The translations under genes were made by a program, and so were the position numbers. Of a stretch of DNA of 64,000 bases, positions 48,824 through 56,989 are shown in pieces; positions within the stretch are counted from its first letter, which is position 1, and every line of letters begins with the position of its first letter. The notes under the pieces are model-generated. The model worked only from the letters and a program-made list of their open reading frames with translations. It ran no database searches and was not told where the DNA came from. The stretch covers positions 1,061,419-1,125,418 of the forward strand of contig NZ_FOHS01000001.1 in NCBI RefSeq assembly GCF_900111515.1, read 5' to 3'. This DNA is from Hymenobacter actinosclerus (GTDB lineage: Bacteria > Bacteroidota > Bacteroidia > Cytophagales > Hymenobacteraceae).

Positions 48824-49465
48824 ATGAACAAATTCTTCCTGCCGGCCCTGCTGGCTGCCTCGCTGTTGGCTGCTGCCCCCGCTTCGGCCCAGAAAAAAGC
48901 CAAAGCCGCCCCGGCTTCCACCGTTGCCGCGGCTGGCTACCAGCTTCAGCCCCAACTCAGCACCTTGGGCTGGGAAGGTAAAAAAGTAACCGGCGCCCAC
49001 AACGGCACTATGCAGTTCCAGAGCGGCAACATTGCCGTGCGCGGCAACCAGGTAGTGGGCGGCAAGTTCGTGGTCGATATGAATTCGCTGAAAGTAGACG
49101 ACCTGAAGGACGCCGAATCCAACGGCAAGCTGGTGGGCCACCTGCGCTCCGACGATTTCTTCAGCATCGATAAGAACGCCACCTCCACGTTCACCATCAC
49201 CAGCATCACGCCGTTGCGCGGCGACGCCAAAGGCAACAACTCCACCGTTACCGGCGACCTCACCATCAAGGGCATCACCCAGCGCATCAGCTTCCCGGCC
49301 AAAACCGGCGTGAAGAACGGCGTAGCCTCGGCTACCGGCGTAGCTACCGTCGACCGCACCAAGTTCGACATCAAGTACGGCTCGAAGTCGTTCTTCGAAA
49401 GCATCGGCGACAAAGCCATCATGGACGAGTTCATGCTCAGCTTCAACGTAATTGCCAAGAAGTAA
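48824..49465 (+). CDS. YceI family periplasmic protein
   Basis: A 213-residue protein with a signal peptide (LLAASLLAAAPASAQ, cleavage about residue 23). The YceI lipocalin-like barrel is recognised from LQPQLSTLGWEGKKVTGAHNG, GGKFVVDMNSLKVDDL, HLRSDDFFSIDK and GDLTIKGITQRISFP. YceI proteins bind isoprenoid lipids such as quinones. Co-directional with marR and followed by a terminator. Confidence 0.93.
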   Translation: MNKFFLPALLAASLLAAAPASAQKKAKAAPASTVAAAGYQLQPQLSTLGWEGKKVTGAHNGTMQFQSGNIAVRGNQVVGGKFVVDMNSLKVDDLKDAESNGKLVGHLRSDDFFSIDKNATSTFTITSITPLRGDAKGNNSTVTGDLTIKGITQRISFPAKTGVKNGVASATGVATVDRTKFDIKYGSKSFFESIGDKAIMDEFMLSFNVIAKK

Positions 49466-49506
49466 GCAACCATTTCGCTGCTAGCGTTTAGCCTGAATAC
49501 AGGACA

Positions 49507-49542
49507 GAGGCCCCGCAACAAGTGTTGCGGGGCCTCTTCTTT
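49507..49542. terminator. Terminator between yceI and the next gene
   Basis: GAGGCCCCGCAACA pairs with TGTTGCGGGGCCTC, followed by TTCTTTT. Confidence 0.85.
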
Positions 49543-49556
49543 TGCTAAAGAGCAGC

Positions 49557-50330
49557 TTATTTCAGGCGACTCTGGCGGTGGAGCATCTGCTGTTGCAGGG
49601 CCTCGGCGAGGGCCAAACTGGGCAGCCTGACCGGCGGAGTGCGGAGGTTGCGCAAATCAAAGCGTAGCCAGTAGGGGCCGTCGGCGTGGGTGAACCTGCC
49701 GTCGCGGTCAGTGTCGGGCCGCACCTCAACCAGCAGCAGGCTGGTGCGGGGCAGAATGAGACGCGAGCCCAGCTGAGTGCCGTCGGGCGTGAGCTGGCGC
49801 AGTTGCTGGCCGCTGCGGTCGGAAATAAACAGCGCGCTGGCGTCGTCCGCGCCCTGCTCCCCGTCGCGGTTCGTGTCGGCTTTGATGAAGGAGTAGAACA
49901 GGTAGGGCCAGCGGCTGTCGGGCTTGTGGTCGGTGTCTATTTCCGCTAGCACAAAGCGCCCGTGGGGCAACAGGGGCCGTTGCTGGCCGGTTTCTTTGTC
50001 GAAGAAAAGCACATTATAGCAGGTGCCTTCAATGCTGCCGGATTGCTCCCCGTAACCCTCGTAGGAGCCACTGGAAAACATCTTACTCCGGCCCGCCTGC
50101 TCCTGCGCCACCACCGAAACGGGCACGTAGTAGAACCCGGTACTGTCGAGGTCGACGGGTGAATTGTAATGAACCCGAAACTTTTGTGCTGCCTGCCGCA
50201 GGGCTACGGTATCGGGTGGGGCCCCGGCCGCTACCGGGTTGGCGGCCGCCGGGCGGCCGGGGCCATCGGGCGAGCAGGCGGCCAGAGCTGCCAGGGCGAG
50301 CAGGGCGAATAGAGTGTAAGAACGAGGCAT
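49557..50330 (-). CDS. Lipoprotein of unknown function
   Basis: A 257-residue lipoprotein (LLALAALAAC, Cys about residue 17). The domain after about residue 40 is not recognised. Acidic stretches of the kind IKADTNRDGEQGADD and RPDTDRDGRFTHADG resemble calcium-binding (EF-hand or dockerin-like) loops: D-x-N/D-x-D-G. It runs in the same direction as, and 29 bases downstream of, the hypothetical gene at 50360-50917. Confidence 0.75.
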   Translation of the reverse strand: MPRSYTLFALLALAALAACSPDGPGRPAAANPVAAGAPPDTVALRQAAQKFRVHYNSPVDLDSTGFYYVPVSVVAQEQAGRSKMFSSGSYEGYGEQSGSIEGTCYNVLFFDKETGQQRPLLPHGRFVLAEIDTDHKPDSRWPYLFYSFIKADTNRDGEQGADDASALFISDRSGQQLRQLTPDGTQLGSRLILPRTSLLLVEVRPDTDRDGRFTHADGPYWLRFDLRNLRTPPVRLPSLALAEALQQQMLHRQSRLK

Positions 50331-50359
50331 AAAGCGGCTATTTCTCCGCAAGAAAACCG

Positions 50360-50917
50360 TTAATCCGGCAACTCCAATTCCCGGGGCAGCTCGAACTTGA
50401 GGCTGCGGCTCTTGCTGCGGGCGTGCAGCTGCTGTAGGAAATCGTCGAGGTCAGCCTTGTATTCAATCCACAGGTCTTCGTGCAGGTTTTTCCGGACCAG
50501 CTGCGTGGTGCGGGCTGCCAGCCGGGCCGTGGCCGTGTAAAAGCCCGCGTAAGGACTCTCGAACTGGCCGGTATAGTTCTCGAAGATATGGCGCAGCGCG
50601 TACAGGTTCAGGTCGATTTCCAGGCGCTTGTCCTTGGTAATGCGGCGGGCACGGGCCACTTCCTTCACCGTTTTGCTCAGGGCCTTGGTGAGGCTGCGGT
50701 TGAGCAGCCGCCCGGTGGCACCCACCGCAAACAGTTCATGAATCTGGTCGGAGGCCTGCTCGTACACCGTGGCCGCATCCACGTCGGGCAGCAGCTCGAA
50801 GCAGAGCGTGTCGTAGAGCTCGGCGTCGCGGCGGGCTGCCCGCAGCAGCAGGGTTTCCTTTTCTTTCTCGGAAAGCTGTTTGAGGGCGCGCTTGAAGTCG
50901 GCGGACGGAACGGGCAT
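50360..50917 (-). CDS. Conserved hypothetical cytoplasmic protein
   Basis: A 185-residue helical, highly charged protein (for example LKQLSEKEKETLLLRAARRD, LTKALSKTVKEVARARRITKD). No signal peptide, membrane segment or known domain. The ATG at 50917 is the first ATG; upstream only a TTG is in frame. It is probably co-transcribed with the lipoprotein gene. Function not assigned. Confidence 0.7.
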   Translation of the reverse strand: MPVPSADFKRALKQLSEKEKETLLLRAARRDAELYDTLCFELLPDVDAATVYEQASDQIHELFAVGATGRLLNRSLTKALSKTVKEVARARRITKDKRLEIDLNLYALRHIFENYTGQFESPYAGFYTATARLAARTTQLVRKNLHEDLWIEYKADLDDFLQQLHARSKSRSLKFELPRELELPD

Positions 50918-51098
50918 TTTTTTCAATTAAAAATTAAAAGTGAAGAATTATAAGTTGCCGTGCCCAGTGCCGGGGTCGCAAAACCCCTGCGCCGGCTCGT
51001 TCAAAACTCTTTTACGAAGCTCGGAAACGAATCGTCGCGCCGCCCTGTTATACCCGGCTGCCAGGGGCGTAGCAGCCAGTTTTCTGGCCGGTTTTTCG

Positions 51099-51106
51099 TA
51101 TTTTTG
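51099..51106 (+). promoter_or_regulatory. -7 element placed for a leaderless clpS transcript
   Basis: TATTTTTG ends four bases before the clpS ATG at 51111. Confidence 0.5.
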
Positions 51107-51110
51107 TACC

Positions 51111-51392
51111 ATGAATAGCAACCCGCAAATCGAGTACGACGAGGACGTTCTGCTCCTGGAAGAGACGATTGATGTGCGCGACCTTATTGTGTACAACGAT
51201 GACCACAACACCTTCGACCACGTGATAAAAACGCTCGTTGATGTGTGCGGCCACCAGCCCGAGCAGGCCGAGCAATGCACGCTGCTCATCCACTATAAGG
51301 GCCAGTGCACCGTCAAGCACGGCAGCTACGACGAGCTGGCCGGCATGTGCACCGCCATCCACGACCGCGGCATTTCGGCCGACGTCCTGTAA
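51111..51392 (+). CDS. clpS: ATP-dependent Clp protease adaptor ClpS
   Basis: A 93-residue adaptor that delivers N-end-rule substrates to the ClpA/ClpC unfoldase. The ligand pocket region VYNDDHNTFDHVIKTLVDVC and the later HYKGQCTVKHGSYDELAGMC match the family. The acidic N-terminus (YDEDVLLLEE) is usual. A -7 element right before the ATG suggests a leaderless mRNA. A heptamer inverted repeat begins four bases past its stop. Confidence 0.92.
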   Translation: MNSNPQIEYDEDVLLLEETIDVRDLIVYNDDHNTFDHVIKTLVDVCGHQPEQAEQCTLLIHYKGQCTVKHGSYDELAGMCTAIHDRGISADVL

Positions 51393-51395
51393 TAT

Positions 51396-51482
51396 CAGTT
51401 GCCAGTTTTCAGTTGCCAGTTGTCAGGCCGTTCTACTACTGCCCGAAAACTGACAACTGAAAACTGGCAACTGGCAACTCAA
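51396..51482. repeat. Heptamer inverted repeat, CAGTTGC family
   Basis: Left arm 51396-51423: CAGTTGC, CAGTTTT, CAGTTGC, CAGTTGT. Right arm 51448-51482: AACTGAC, AACTGAA, AACTGGC, AACTGGC, AACTCAA. The arms are complementary around a 24-base spacer. The module fills the gap from clpS to recR. Confidence 0.92.
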
Positions 51483-51487
51483 CTTAA

Positions 51488-52102
51488 ATGGAGTTTCCTT
51501 CCAAGCTAATTGAAAACGCCGTCGGGGAGCTCTCGAAGCTGCCCGGCGTGGGTAAGAAAACCGCCCTGCGGCTGGCTCTGCACCTGCTCAAGGCCGAAAC
51601 CGACACCACGGCTTCGCTGGCCGAGGCGCTGGCCAAAATGCGCTTCGAGATTCGCTACTGCGACACCTGCCACAATATTTCCGACACGCCCGAGTGCGCC
51701 ATCTGCGCCAACCACCTGCGCGACCAGAGCACGGTGTGCGTGGTGTCGGACATCCGCGACGTTATTGCCATCGAAAACACGGCCCAGTACCAGGGCATGT
51801 ACCACGTGCTGGGGGGCGTCATCTCGCCCATTGAAGGCATCGGCCCCGGCGACCTGACCATCGATTCGCTGCTGGAGCGCGTCACGCGCGAGGGCTCCGA
51901 AATCCGGGAGGTTATCCTGGCCATCAGCCCCACCATGGAGGGCGATACCACGGCTTTCTACCTCTCGCGCAAGCTGCGCGACCAGCCCGAGCTGCACGTG
52001 AGCAGCATTGCCCGCGGCATCCCGATGGGCGGCGAGCTGGAGTACGCCGACGAAATCACCCTCGGCCGCAGCATCGTCGATAGGCAGCGCCAGGCGCTTT
52101 AA
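51488..52102 (+). CDS. recR: Recombination protein RecR
   Basis: A 204-residue recombination mediator working with RecO/RecF. The N-terminal helix-hairpin-helix is seen in [20 protein letters not shown] (residues 15-34). The C4 zinc motif is [20 protein letters not shown]. The Toprim domain has [12 protein letters not shown] and [20 protein letters not shown] 51488 follows the repeat by five bases. Confidence 0.96.
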   Translation: MEFPSKLIENAVGELSKLPGVGKKTALRLALHLLKAETDTTASLAEALAKMRFEIRYCDTCHNISDTPECAICANHLRDQSTVCVVSDIRDVIAIENTAQYQGMYHVLGGVISPIEGIGPGDLTIDSLLERVTREGSEIREVILAISPTMEGDTTAFYLSRKLRDQPELHVSSIARGIPMGGELEYADEITLGRSIVDRQRQAL

Positions 52103-52115
52103 TTCGGTAAGGGAA

Positions 52116-52224
52116 GGATAAGGGATAAAAGGATGAGGGATGAAGGACTGCTTGTAGAGTCTTTCATCCCTTATCTTTTTATCCTTTATCCCATACTCAT
52201 CCCTCATCCTTTTATCCCTTATCC
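52116..52224. repeat. Heptamer inverted repeat, GGATAAG family
   Basis: Left arm 52116-52144: GGATAAG, GGATAAAA, GGATGAG, GGATGAA. Right side 52162-52224 has two runs of the complement. The second run (52198-52224) matches the left arm exactly over 27 bases. Confidence 0.92.
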
Positions 52225-52275
52225 AAAATCCCTTCTGCGTAACTTTCGCGGCCCTAACCGCCGACGCTCCGCCCC

Positions 52276-54333
52276 GTGCCGCCCGAAGAAGTTGCCCTGT
52301 CCGTTATTATCGTCAACTACAACGTCTGCTACTTTCTGGAGCAGGCGCTGCTGTCGGTGCGGCGGGCGGGCGAGAAGCTGGGCCGGCCGCTGGAAGTATT
52401 CGTGGTCGACAACAACTCGGTCGATGGCTCGGTGGCCATGGTGCGGGCCCGGTTTCCGGAGGTCATCCTGATGGCCAACCACGACAACCCCGGCTTCTCG
52501 AAGGCCAACAACCAGGCTATGCGCGTAGCCAAGGGCCAGTACGTGCTGCTGCTCAACCCCGATACGGTGGTGGAGGAAGACACTTTCCGGCTGTGCTGCG
52601 AGTTCATGGATGCGCACCCGCGCTGCGGCGGGCTGGGCGTGAAAATGCTCGACGGCCAGGGCAAGTTCCTGCCCGAAAGCAAGCGCGGCCTGCCCACGCC
52701 GGCAGTGGCGTTCTACAAGATATTCGGGCTGGCGCGGCTGTTTCCGAAGTCGCGACGCTTCGGGCGCTACCATCTGGGCTTCCTCAGCCCCGACGAAACC
52801 CACGAGATTGAGGTGCTCAGCGGCGCCTTTATGCTCATGCGAAGCGCCGCGCTGGCCGAGGTGGGGCTGCTCGATGAGGACTACTTCATGTACGGCGAGG
52901 ACATCGACCTCTCGTACCGGCTCACGCAGGGCGGCTGGCAGAATTTCTACTACCCCGGCACCCGCATCATCCATTACAAGGGCGAAAGCACCAAGCGCAC
53001 GAGCGTGAATTACGTGTTCGTGTTCTACCGGGCGATGGTCATTTTCGCCCGCAAGCACTTTGCCCCCGAGCGGGCGGGTACGTTTTCGGTACTCATAAAC
53101 GCGGCCATCTGGCTGCGGGCGGGCGCGGCGGTGGCCCAGCGGCTGCTGCTGCGCGCCGCCCCGGTGCTGCTCGATGCCGGCCTGATTTACGCGGGCATGT
53201 ACGTGCTCAAAACCTACTGGGAGCACAACCACAAGTACGTGCGCGAGCCTTATCCCGCGCAGTACATGCTGGTGGCGGTGCCCGCCTACATTGCCGTGTG
53301 GCTGGTTTCGGCGTTTTTGAGCGGGGGCTACGACCGGCCGTTTCGGGCCGGGCGGCTGGTGCGCGGCATTGTGGTGGGCACGCTGTTGATTTCGGCCCTG
53401 AGCAACTTCCTCGATGCCTGGCGCTTCTCGAAGGCCCTGATTCTGCTGGGCGGCATTTGGGCGGTGGCGGCGCTGCTGCTGCGCCGGGCGGCGGGCAATT
53501 TCGTGCGCTACCGCCGCTTTGGCCTCAGCGAGAACCAGCAGCGCAACGTGGGCATCGTGGGCTCGGCCGAGGAAAGCCACCGGGTGCGCCAGCTACTGGA
53601 GCAGGCCGCCGTACCGGCCCGCGTTATCGGCTACATCGAGCCAGCCAGTAACGTTGGCGGGGCCGAAGGGGCCGTAGTAGCCGGGGTAGTAGCCGGGCCT
53701 GCTGCGGCTGGTGCGGCTGGCAAAACCGCCGCGCCGCCGCCCGACGATTTGCTGGGGGAAGTGCGTCAGCTGGAAGATATTATCCGCATCTACGGGCTCG
53801 ACGAGCTGGTTTTCTGCGGCCGCGACCTGCCCGCCAGCCAGATTATCGGGCTGATGGCCGGCCTGCCCCAGCACCCGCCGGTGGCCTTCAAAATCCTGCC
53901 CCCCGGCAGCCAGTACATTATCGGCAGCTCGGGCAAAGATTCGCCCGGCGACTACTACGCCCTCGACATCACGCTCAACCTGTTCCGCCCCGAGCAGGTG
54001 CGCAACAAGCGCCTGCTCGATATTGTGAGCAGCCTGCTGCTGCTGGTGCTGAGTCCGGTATTGGTGTGGTTTGAGGCCGACAGAGCGGGTTTTCTGCGCA
54101 ACTGCCTGCGGGTGCTGGCCGGCGCGCGCACCTGGGTCGGCCTGCGCCACGCCGCTGCCCCCCAAACCGCCACCCGCGCCATCCTCTCGCCCGCCGACGC
54201 CGTACCCGCCACTACGCCACTCGACGAAGCCACCCGCCGCCGCCTGGAGTTGCTCTACGCCAAGGACTATCACCCCGCCACCGACTGGCGCGTTATGGCC
54301 CAGTGCTTTAGGCAGCTGGGTCGGGAGGAGTGA
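52276..54333 (+). CDS. Family 2 glycosyltransferase with C-terminal membrane and nucleotide-fold region
   Basis: A 685-residue fusion. The N-terminal GT2 domain (residues 8-280) has SVIIVNYNVCYFLEQAL, VVDNNSVDGS, NPGFSKANNQA, LLLNPDTVV and DEDYFMYGEDIDLSYRL. About five membrane segments follow (about 275-410). The part after 415 (VGIVGSAEESHRVRQLLEQA, then DIIRIYGLDELVFCGRD) resembles the CoA-binding-like domain of polyprenyl glycosyl-phosphotransferases, but without the catalytic phosphotransferase domain. An Ala/Gly/Val-rich insertion breaks it. Probably acts in surface polysaccharide assembly. The start is a GTG. Confidence 0.85.
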   Translation: MPPEEVALSVIIVNYNVCYFLEQALLSVRRAGEKLGRPLEVFVVDNNSVDGSVAMVRARFPEVILMANHDNPGFSKANNQAMRVAKGQYVLLLNPDTVVEEDTFRLCCEFMDAHPRCGGLGVKMLDGQGKFLPESKRGLPTPAVAFYKIFGLARLFPKSRRFGRYHLGFLSPDETHEIEVLSGAFMLMRSAALAEVGLLDEDYFMYGEDIDLSYRLTQGGWQNFYYPGTRIIHYKGESTKRTSVNYVFVFYRAMVIFARKHFAPERAGTFSVLINAAIWLRAGAAVAQRLLLRAAPVLLDAGLIYAGMYVLKTYWEHNHKYVREPYPAQYMLVAVPAYIAVWLVSAFLSGGYDRPFRAGRLVRGIVVGTLLISALSNFLDAWRFSKALILLGGIWAVAALLLRRAAGNFVRYRRFGLSENQQRNVGIVGSAEESHRVRQLLEQAAVPARVIGYIEPASNVGGAEGAVVAGVVAGPAAAGAAGKTAAPPPDDLLGEVRQLEDIIRIYGLDELVFCGRDLPASQIIGLMAGLPQHPPVAFKILPPGSQYIIGSSGKDSPGDYYALDITLNLFRPEQVRNKRLLDIVSSLLLLVLSPVLVWFEADRAGFLRNCLRVLAGARTWVGLRHAAAPQTATRAILSPADAVPATTPLDEATRRRLELLYAKDYHPATDWRVMAQCFRQLGREE

Positions 54334-54479
54334 GGAATGAGGAGTGAGGAGTGAGAAAGAACGTCATTCAGAGCGGAGCGAAGAATCTCGCGTGCCATGC
54401 TAACTCCCAACGTCAGGTTTTACTTTGGCACGCGAGATTCTTCGCTCCGCTCTGAATGACGTTCTTTCTCACTTCTCAC
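54330..54479. repeat. Composite 54-bp-stem palindrome: GTGAGGA heptamers plus REP-like core
   Basis: Arms 54344-54397 and 54426-54479 are complementary over 54 bases with one G/T difference. The outer 14 bases are GTGAGGA/GTGAGAA heptamers; the inner part is the CATTCAGAGCGGAGCGAAGA core. The first heptamer (54330-54336) contains the glycosyltransferase stop codon. Confidence 0.93.
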
Positions 54480-54536
54480 GCCTAGCTTCTAATTTCTCCG
54501 TTCTACATTTACCATCCCACCCAACCCCACCCGATT

Positions 54537-55751
54537 ATGTCCGTTACTGCCGCCCCGCTTGTTCTTTCCGACCGCATCAACGCCATGCAGGAGTCGCAAA
54601 CCATTGCCATGGCCAAGAAGGCCCGGGCGCTGGCGGCCGAGGGCATCGATGTCATCAGCCTGAGCTTTGGCGAGCCCGATTTTCAGACGCCCCAGTACAT
54701 CAAGGACGCCGCCAAGCAGGCCCTGGATGAGGGCTACACGTTTTACACGCCGGTACCCGGCTACCTGGAGCTGCGGCAGGCTATCTGCGACAAGTTCCGG
54801 CGCGACAACCAGCTGGAGTACCTGCCCGAAAACATTGTGGTGAGCACCGGCGCCAAGCAGGCGCTGGCCAACGCCGTGCTCAGCCTGATAAACCCCGGCG
54901 ACGAGGTGCTGGTGTTTTCGCCCTACTGGGTGAGCTACGAGGAGATGGTGCGGCTGGCCGAGGGTGTGAGCATCCCGCTGATGGGCACGCTGGAAAACGA
55001 CTATAAGGTGACGGCCGCCCAGGTGGAAGCCGCCATCACGCCCCGCACCCGGCTCATCATGTACTCCTCGCCCTGCAACCCCACCGGGGCCGTTTTCAGC
55101 CGCGACGAGCTGGCCGCACTGGCCGCCGTAGTGGCCCGCCACCCCCACATCCATGTGGTGGCCGACGAGATTTATGAGTACATCAACTTCGTGGGCGAGC
55201 ACGTGAGCCTGGCGCAGTTCGACGAGGTGAAAGACCAGGTTATTACCGTCAATGGCTTCTCGAAGGGCTATGCCATGACCGGCTGGCGGGTGGGCTACCT
55301 GGCCGCCCGGCGCGAAATTGCCGCCGCCTGCGAGAAAATCCAGAGCCAGATTACCTCCGGTACCTGCTCGATTGCCCAGCGCGCCAGCATTGCGGCCCTG
55401 GAAGGTGGCCGCGCCTCGGCCGACGAAATGGTGGCCGCCTACCGCCGCCGCCGCGACCTGGTGCTGGCGTTGGTGCAGGATATTCCCGGCTTCCGCACCA
55501 ACGTGCCCAGCGGTGCCTTCTACCTGTTTCCCGACGTGAGCGGCCTGTTCGGTCGTACCACCGCCACCGGCGAAACCATTGCCACGGCCGCCGACCTGGC
55601 CATGTACCTGCTCAACGACGCCCACGTAGCCGCCGTCGACGGCGCCGCCTTCGGAGCCCCCGACTGCCTGCGCTTCAGCACCGCTGCCGCCGACGATAAG
55701 CTCCGCGAGGCCTTCGCGCGCATCAAGACTTCGCTGGCCAAGCTGAAATAG
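54537..55751 (+). CDS. aspC: Class I/II PLP-dependent aminotransferase (aspartate aminotransferase type)
   Basis: A 404-residue fold-type I aminotransferase. MAKKARALAAEGIDVISLSFGEPDF is the subgroup I-gamma AspAT start. The PLP lysine is in NGFSKGYAMTGWRVGY, and SSPCNPTGAVFS and VVADEIYEYI are present. It moves the amino group between aspartate and 2-oxoglutarate; related enzymes also use prephenate. The ATG at 54537 is the usual start. Confidence 0.92.
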   Translation: MSVTAAPLVLSDRINAMQESQTIAMAKKARALAAEGIDVISLSFGEPDFQTPQYIKDAAKQALDEGYTFYTPVPGYLELRQAICDKFRRDNQLEYLPENIVVSTGAKQALANAVLSLINPGDEVLVFSPYWVSYEEMVRLAEGVSIPLMGTLENDYKVTAAQVEAAITPRTRLIMYSSPCNPTGAVFSRDELAALAAVVARHPHIHVVADEIYEYINFVGEHVSLAQFDEVKDQVITVNGFSKGYAMTGWRVGYLAARREIAAACEKIQSQITSGTCSIAQRASIAALEGGRASADEMVAAYRRRRDLVLALVQDIPGFRTNVPSGAFYLFPDVSGLFGRTTATGETIATAADLAMYLLNDAHVAAVDGAAFGAPDCLRFSTAAADDKLREAFARIKTSLAKLK

Positions 55752-55843
55752 TATTGAGTAGTTGGTATTGAGTAGTGAGACTTTATTGGTTTACTTGAAG
55801 ATGACAGAGCATCACCTCACTACTCGATACAAGCTACTCAATA
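55751..55843. repeat. Heptamer inverted repeat, GTATTGA family
   Basis: Left arm 55751-55778: GTATTGA, GTAGTTG, GTATTGA, GTAGTGA. Right arm 55816-55843: CTCACTA, CTCGATA, CAAGCTA, CTCAATA. Complementary over 28 bases with three mismatches. The left arm begins at the last base of the aminotransferase stop codon. Confidence 0.92.
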
Positions 55844-55856
55844 CTGCCGCAAGGCC

Positions 55857-55864
55857 TACCTTTG
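55857..55864 (+). promoter_or_regulatory. -7 element for heptose kinase gene
   Basis: TACCTTTG matches TAnnTTTG, 26 bases before the ATG at 55891. Confidence 0.5.
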
Positions 55865-55890
55865 CGGCTTCTTACCCGAATCAACCTTAA

Positions 55891-56904
55891 ATGCCCGTTA
55901 CCCCGCCGCCCACCTCGCTGCCCGACCTGTTTGCCGCTTTCAACCAGCTCACCGTGCTTATTGTGGGCGATGTGATGCTCGATGCCTACGTGTGGGGCCG
56001 TTCGGTGCGCCTCTCGCCCGAGGCGCCGGTGCCGGTCGTGAACGTGAGCCGTACCGAGCAGCGGCTGGGCGGGGCCGCCAACGTGGCCCTGAACGTGCAG
56101 GCCCTGGGGGCCACCCCGCTGCTGTGCGCCGTAATCGGTGAGGATGCGGGCGGCGACCAACTGCTGGAGCGGCTGGAAATAAACGGGCTGTCGGCCGAGG
56201 GTATCGTACGCTCCGGCGCCCGGCCCACCACGGTAAAGCAGCGCATCCTGGCCCAGGGGCAGCAGTTGCTGCGCATCGATTCGGAAGTGGAAACCGACCT
56301 CGACGCTACCGAAAATGCAGCTCTCACGGCCCGCTTTGAGGCGCTGCTGGCCCGGGCCGACGTGGTGATTTTCGAGGATTACGATAAGGGCGTGCTCACC
56401 GAAAGCAACATCCGCCATTTCATCAGTCTGGCCCGCGAACGGGGCGTACCCACGGTGGTCGACCCCAAGAAAAAGAACTTCCTAGCTTACGAATACTGCA
56501 CCCTGTTCAAACCCAACCTAAAGGAACTGCGCGAGGGCCTCAAGCTGGAATTCGGCGACCCTGGCACCGACCGGCCCGGGTTCGAGGCGGCCGTAGCCCG
56601 GCTGCGCGAGCTGCTACAGCCCGATACGGTGCTCGTTACGCTGTCGGAGCACGGCGTGTTTGCCCAGCAGGCTGATCAGAAAACCTACCTGCCGGCCCAC
56701 CTGCGCACCATTTCCGATGTATCGGGTGCCGGTGATACCGTCATCAGCATCGCCGCTTTGTGCGTAGCCCTGGGCCTGCCGGTTCCGGCCACCGCCGCGC
56801 TGGCTAACCTAGGCGGTGGCCTCGTCTGCGAGCAGGTTGGCGTTGTGCCGATTGAGAAAAACCTGCTGCTATTGGAAGCCGAGGAAGTCGCGCTTCGCTG
56901 GTAG
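55891..56904 (+). CDS. hldA: D-glycero-beta-D-manno-heptose-7-phosphate kinase (PfkB family)
   Basis: A 337-residue PfkB-family kinase like the N-terminal half of HldE (RfaE1). VGDVMLDAYVWGRSVRLSPEAPVPVV is the diagnostic start. RLGGAANVALNVQALGA and the C-terminal anion-hole motif DVSGAGDTVIS follow. It phosphorylates heptose-7-P at C1 for lipopolysaccharide core heptose. The cytidylyltransferase half of HldE is absent, so that is a separate gene elsewhere, as is common. Confidence 0.93.
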   Translation: MPVTPPPTSLPDLFAAFNQLTVLIVGDVMLDAYVWGRSVRLSPEAPVPVVNVSRTEQRLGGAANVALNVQALGATPLLCAVIGEDAGGDQLLERLEINGLSAEGIVRSGARPTTVKQRILAQGQQLLRIDSEVETDLDATENAALTARFEALLARADVVIFEDYDKGVLTESNIRHFISLARERGVPTVVDPKKKNFLAYEYCTLFKPNLKELREGLKLEFGDPGTDRPGFEAAVARLRELLQPDTVLVTLSEHGVFAQQADQKTYLPAHLRTISDVSGAGDTVISIAALCVALGLPVPATAALANLGGGLVCEQVGVVPIEKNLLLLEAEEVALRW

Positions 56905-56989
56905 TGTTCTGAGGGGCAGCTAATCAGGGTTTGTAGGCCAGATACTGCGGGTCGTTTCCAGAAAAGCTGCCAGAAATAATGCGCGTCAC

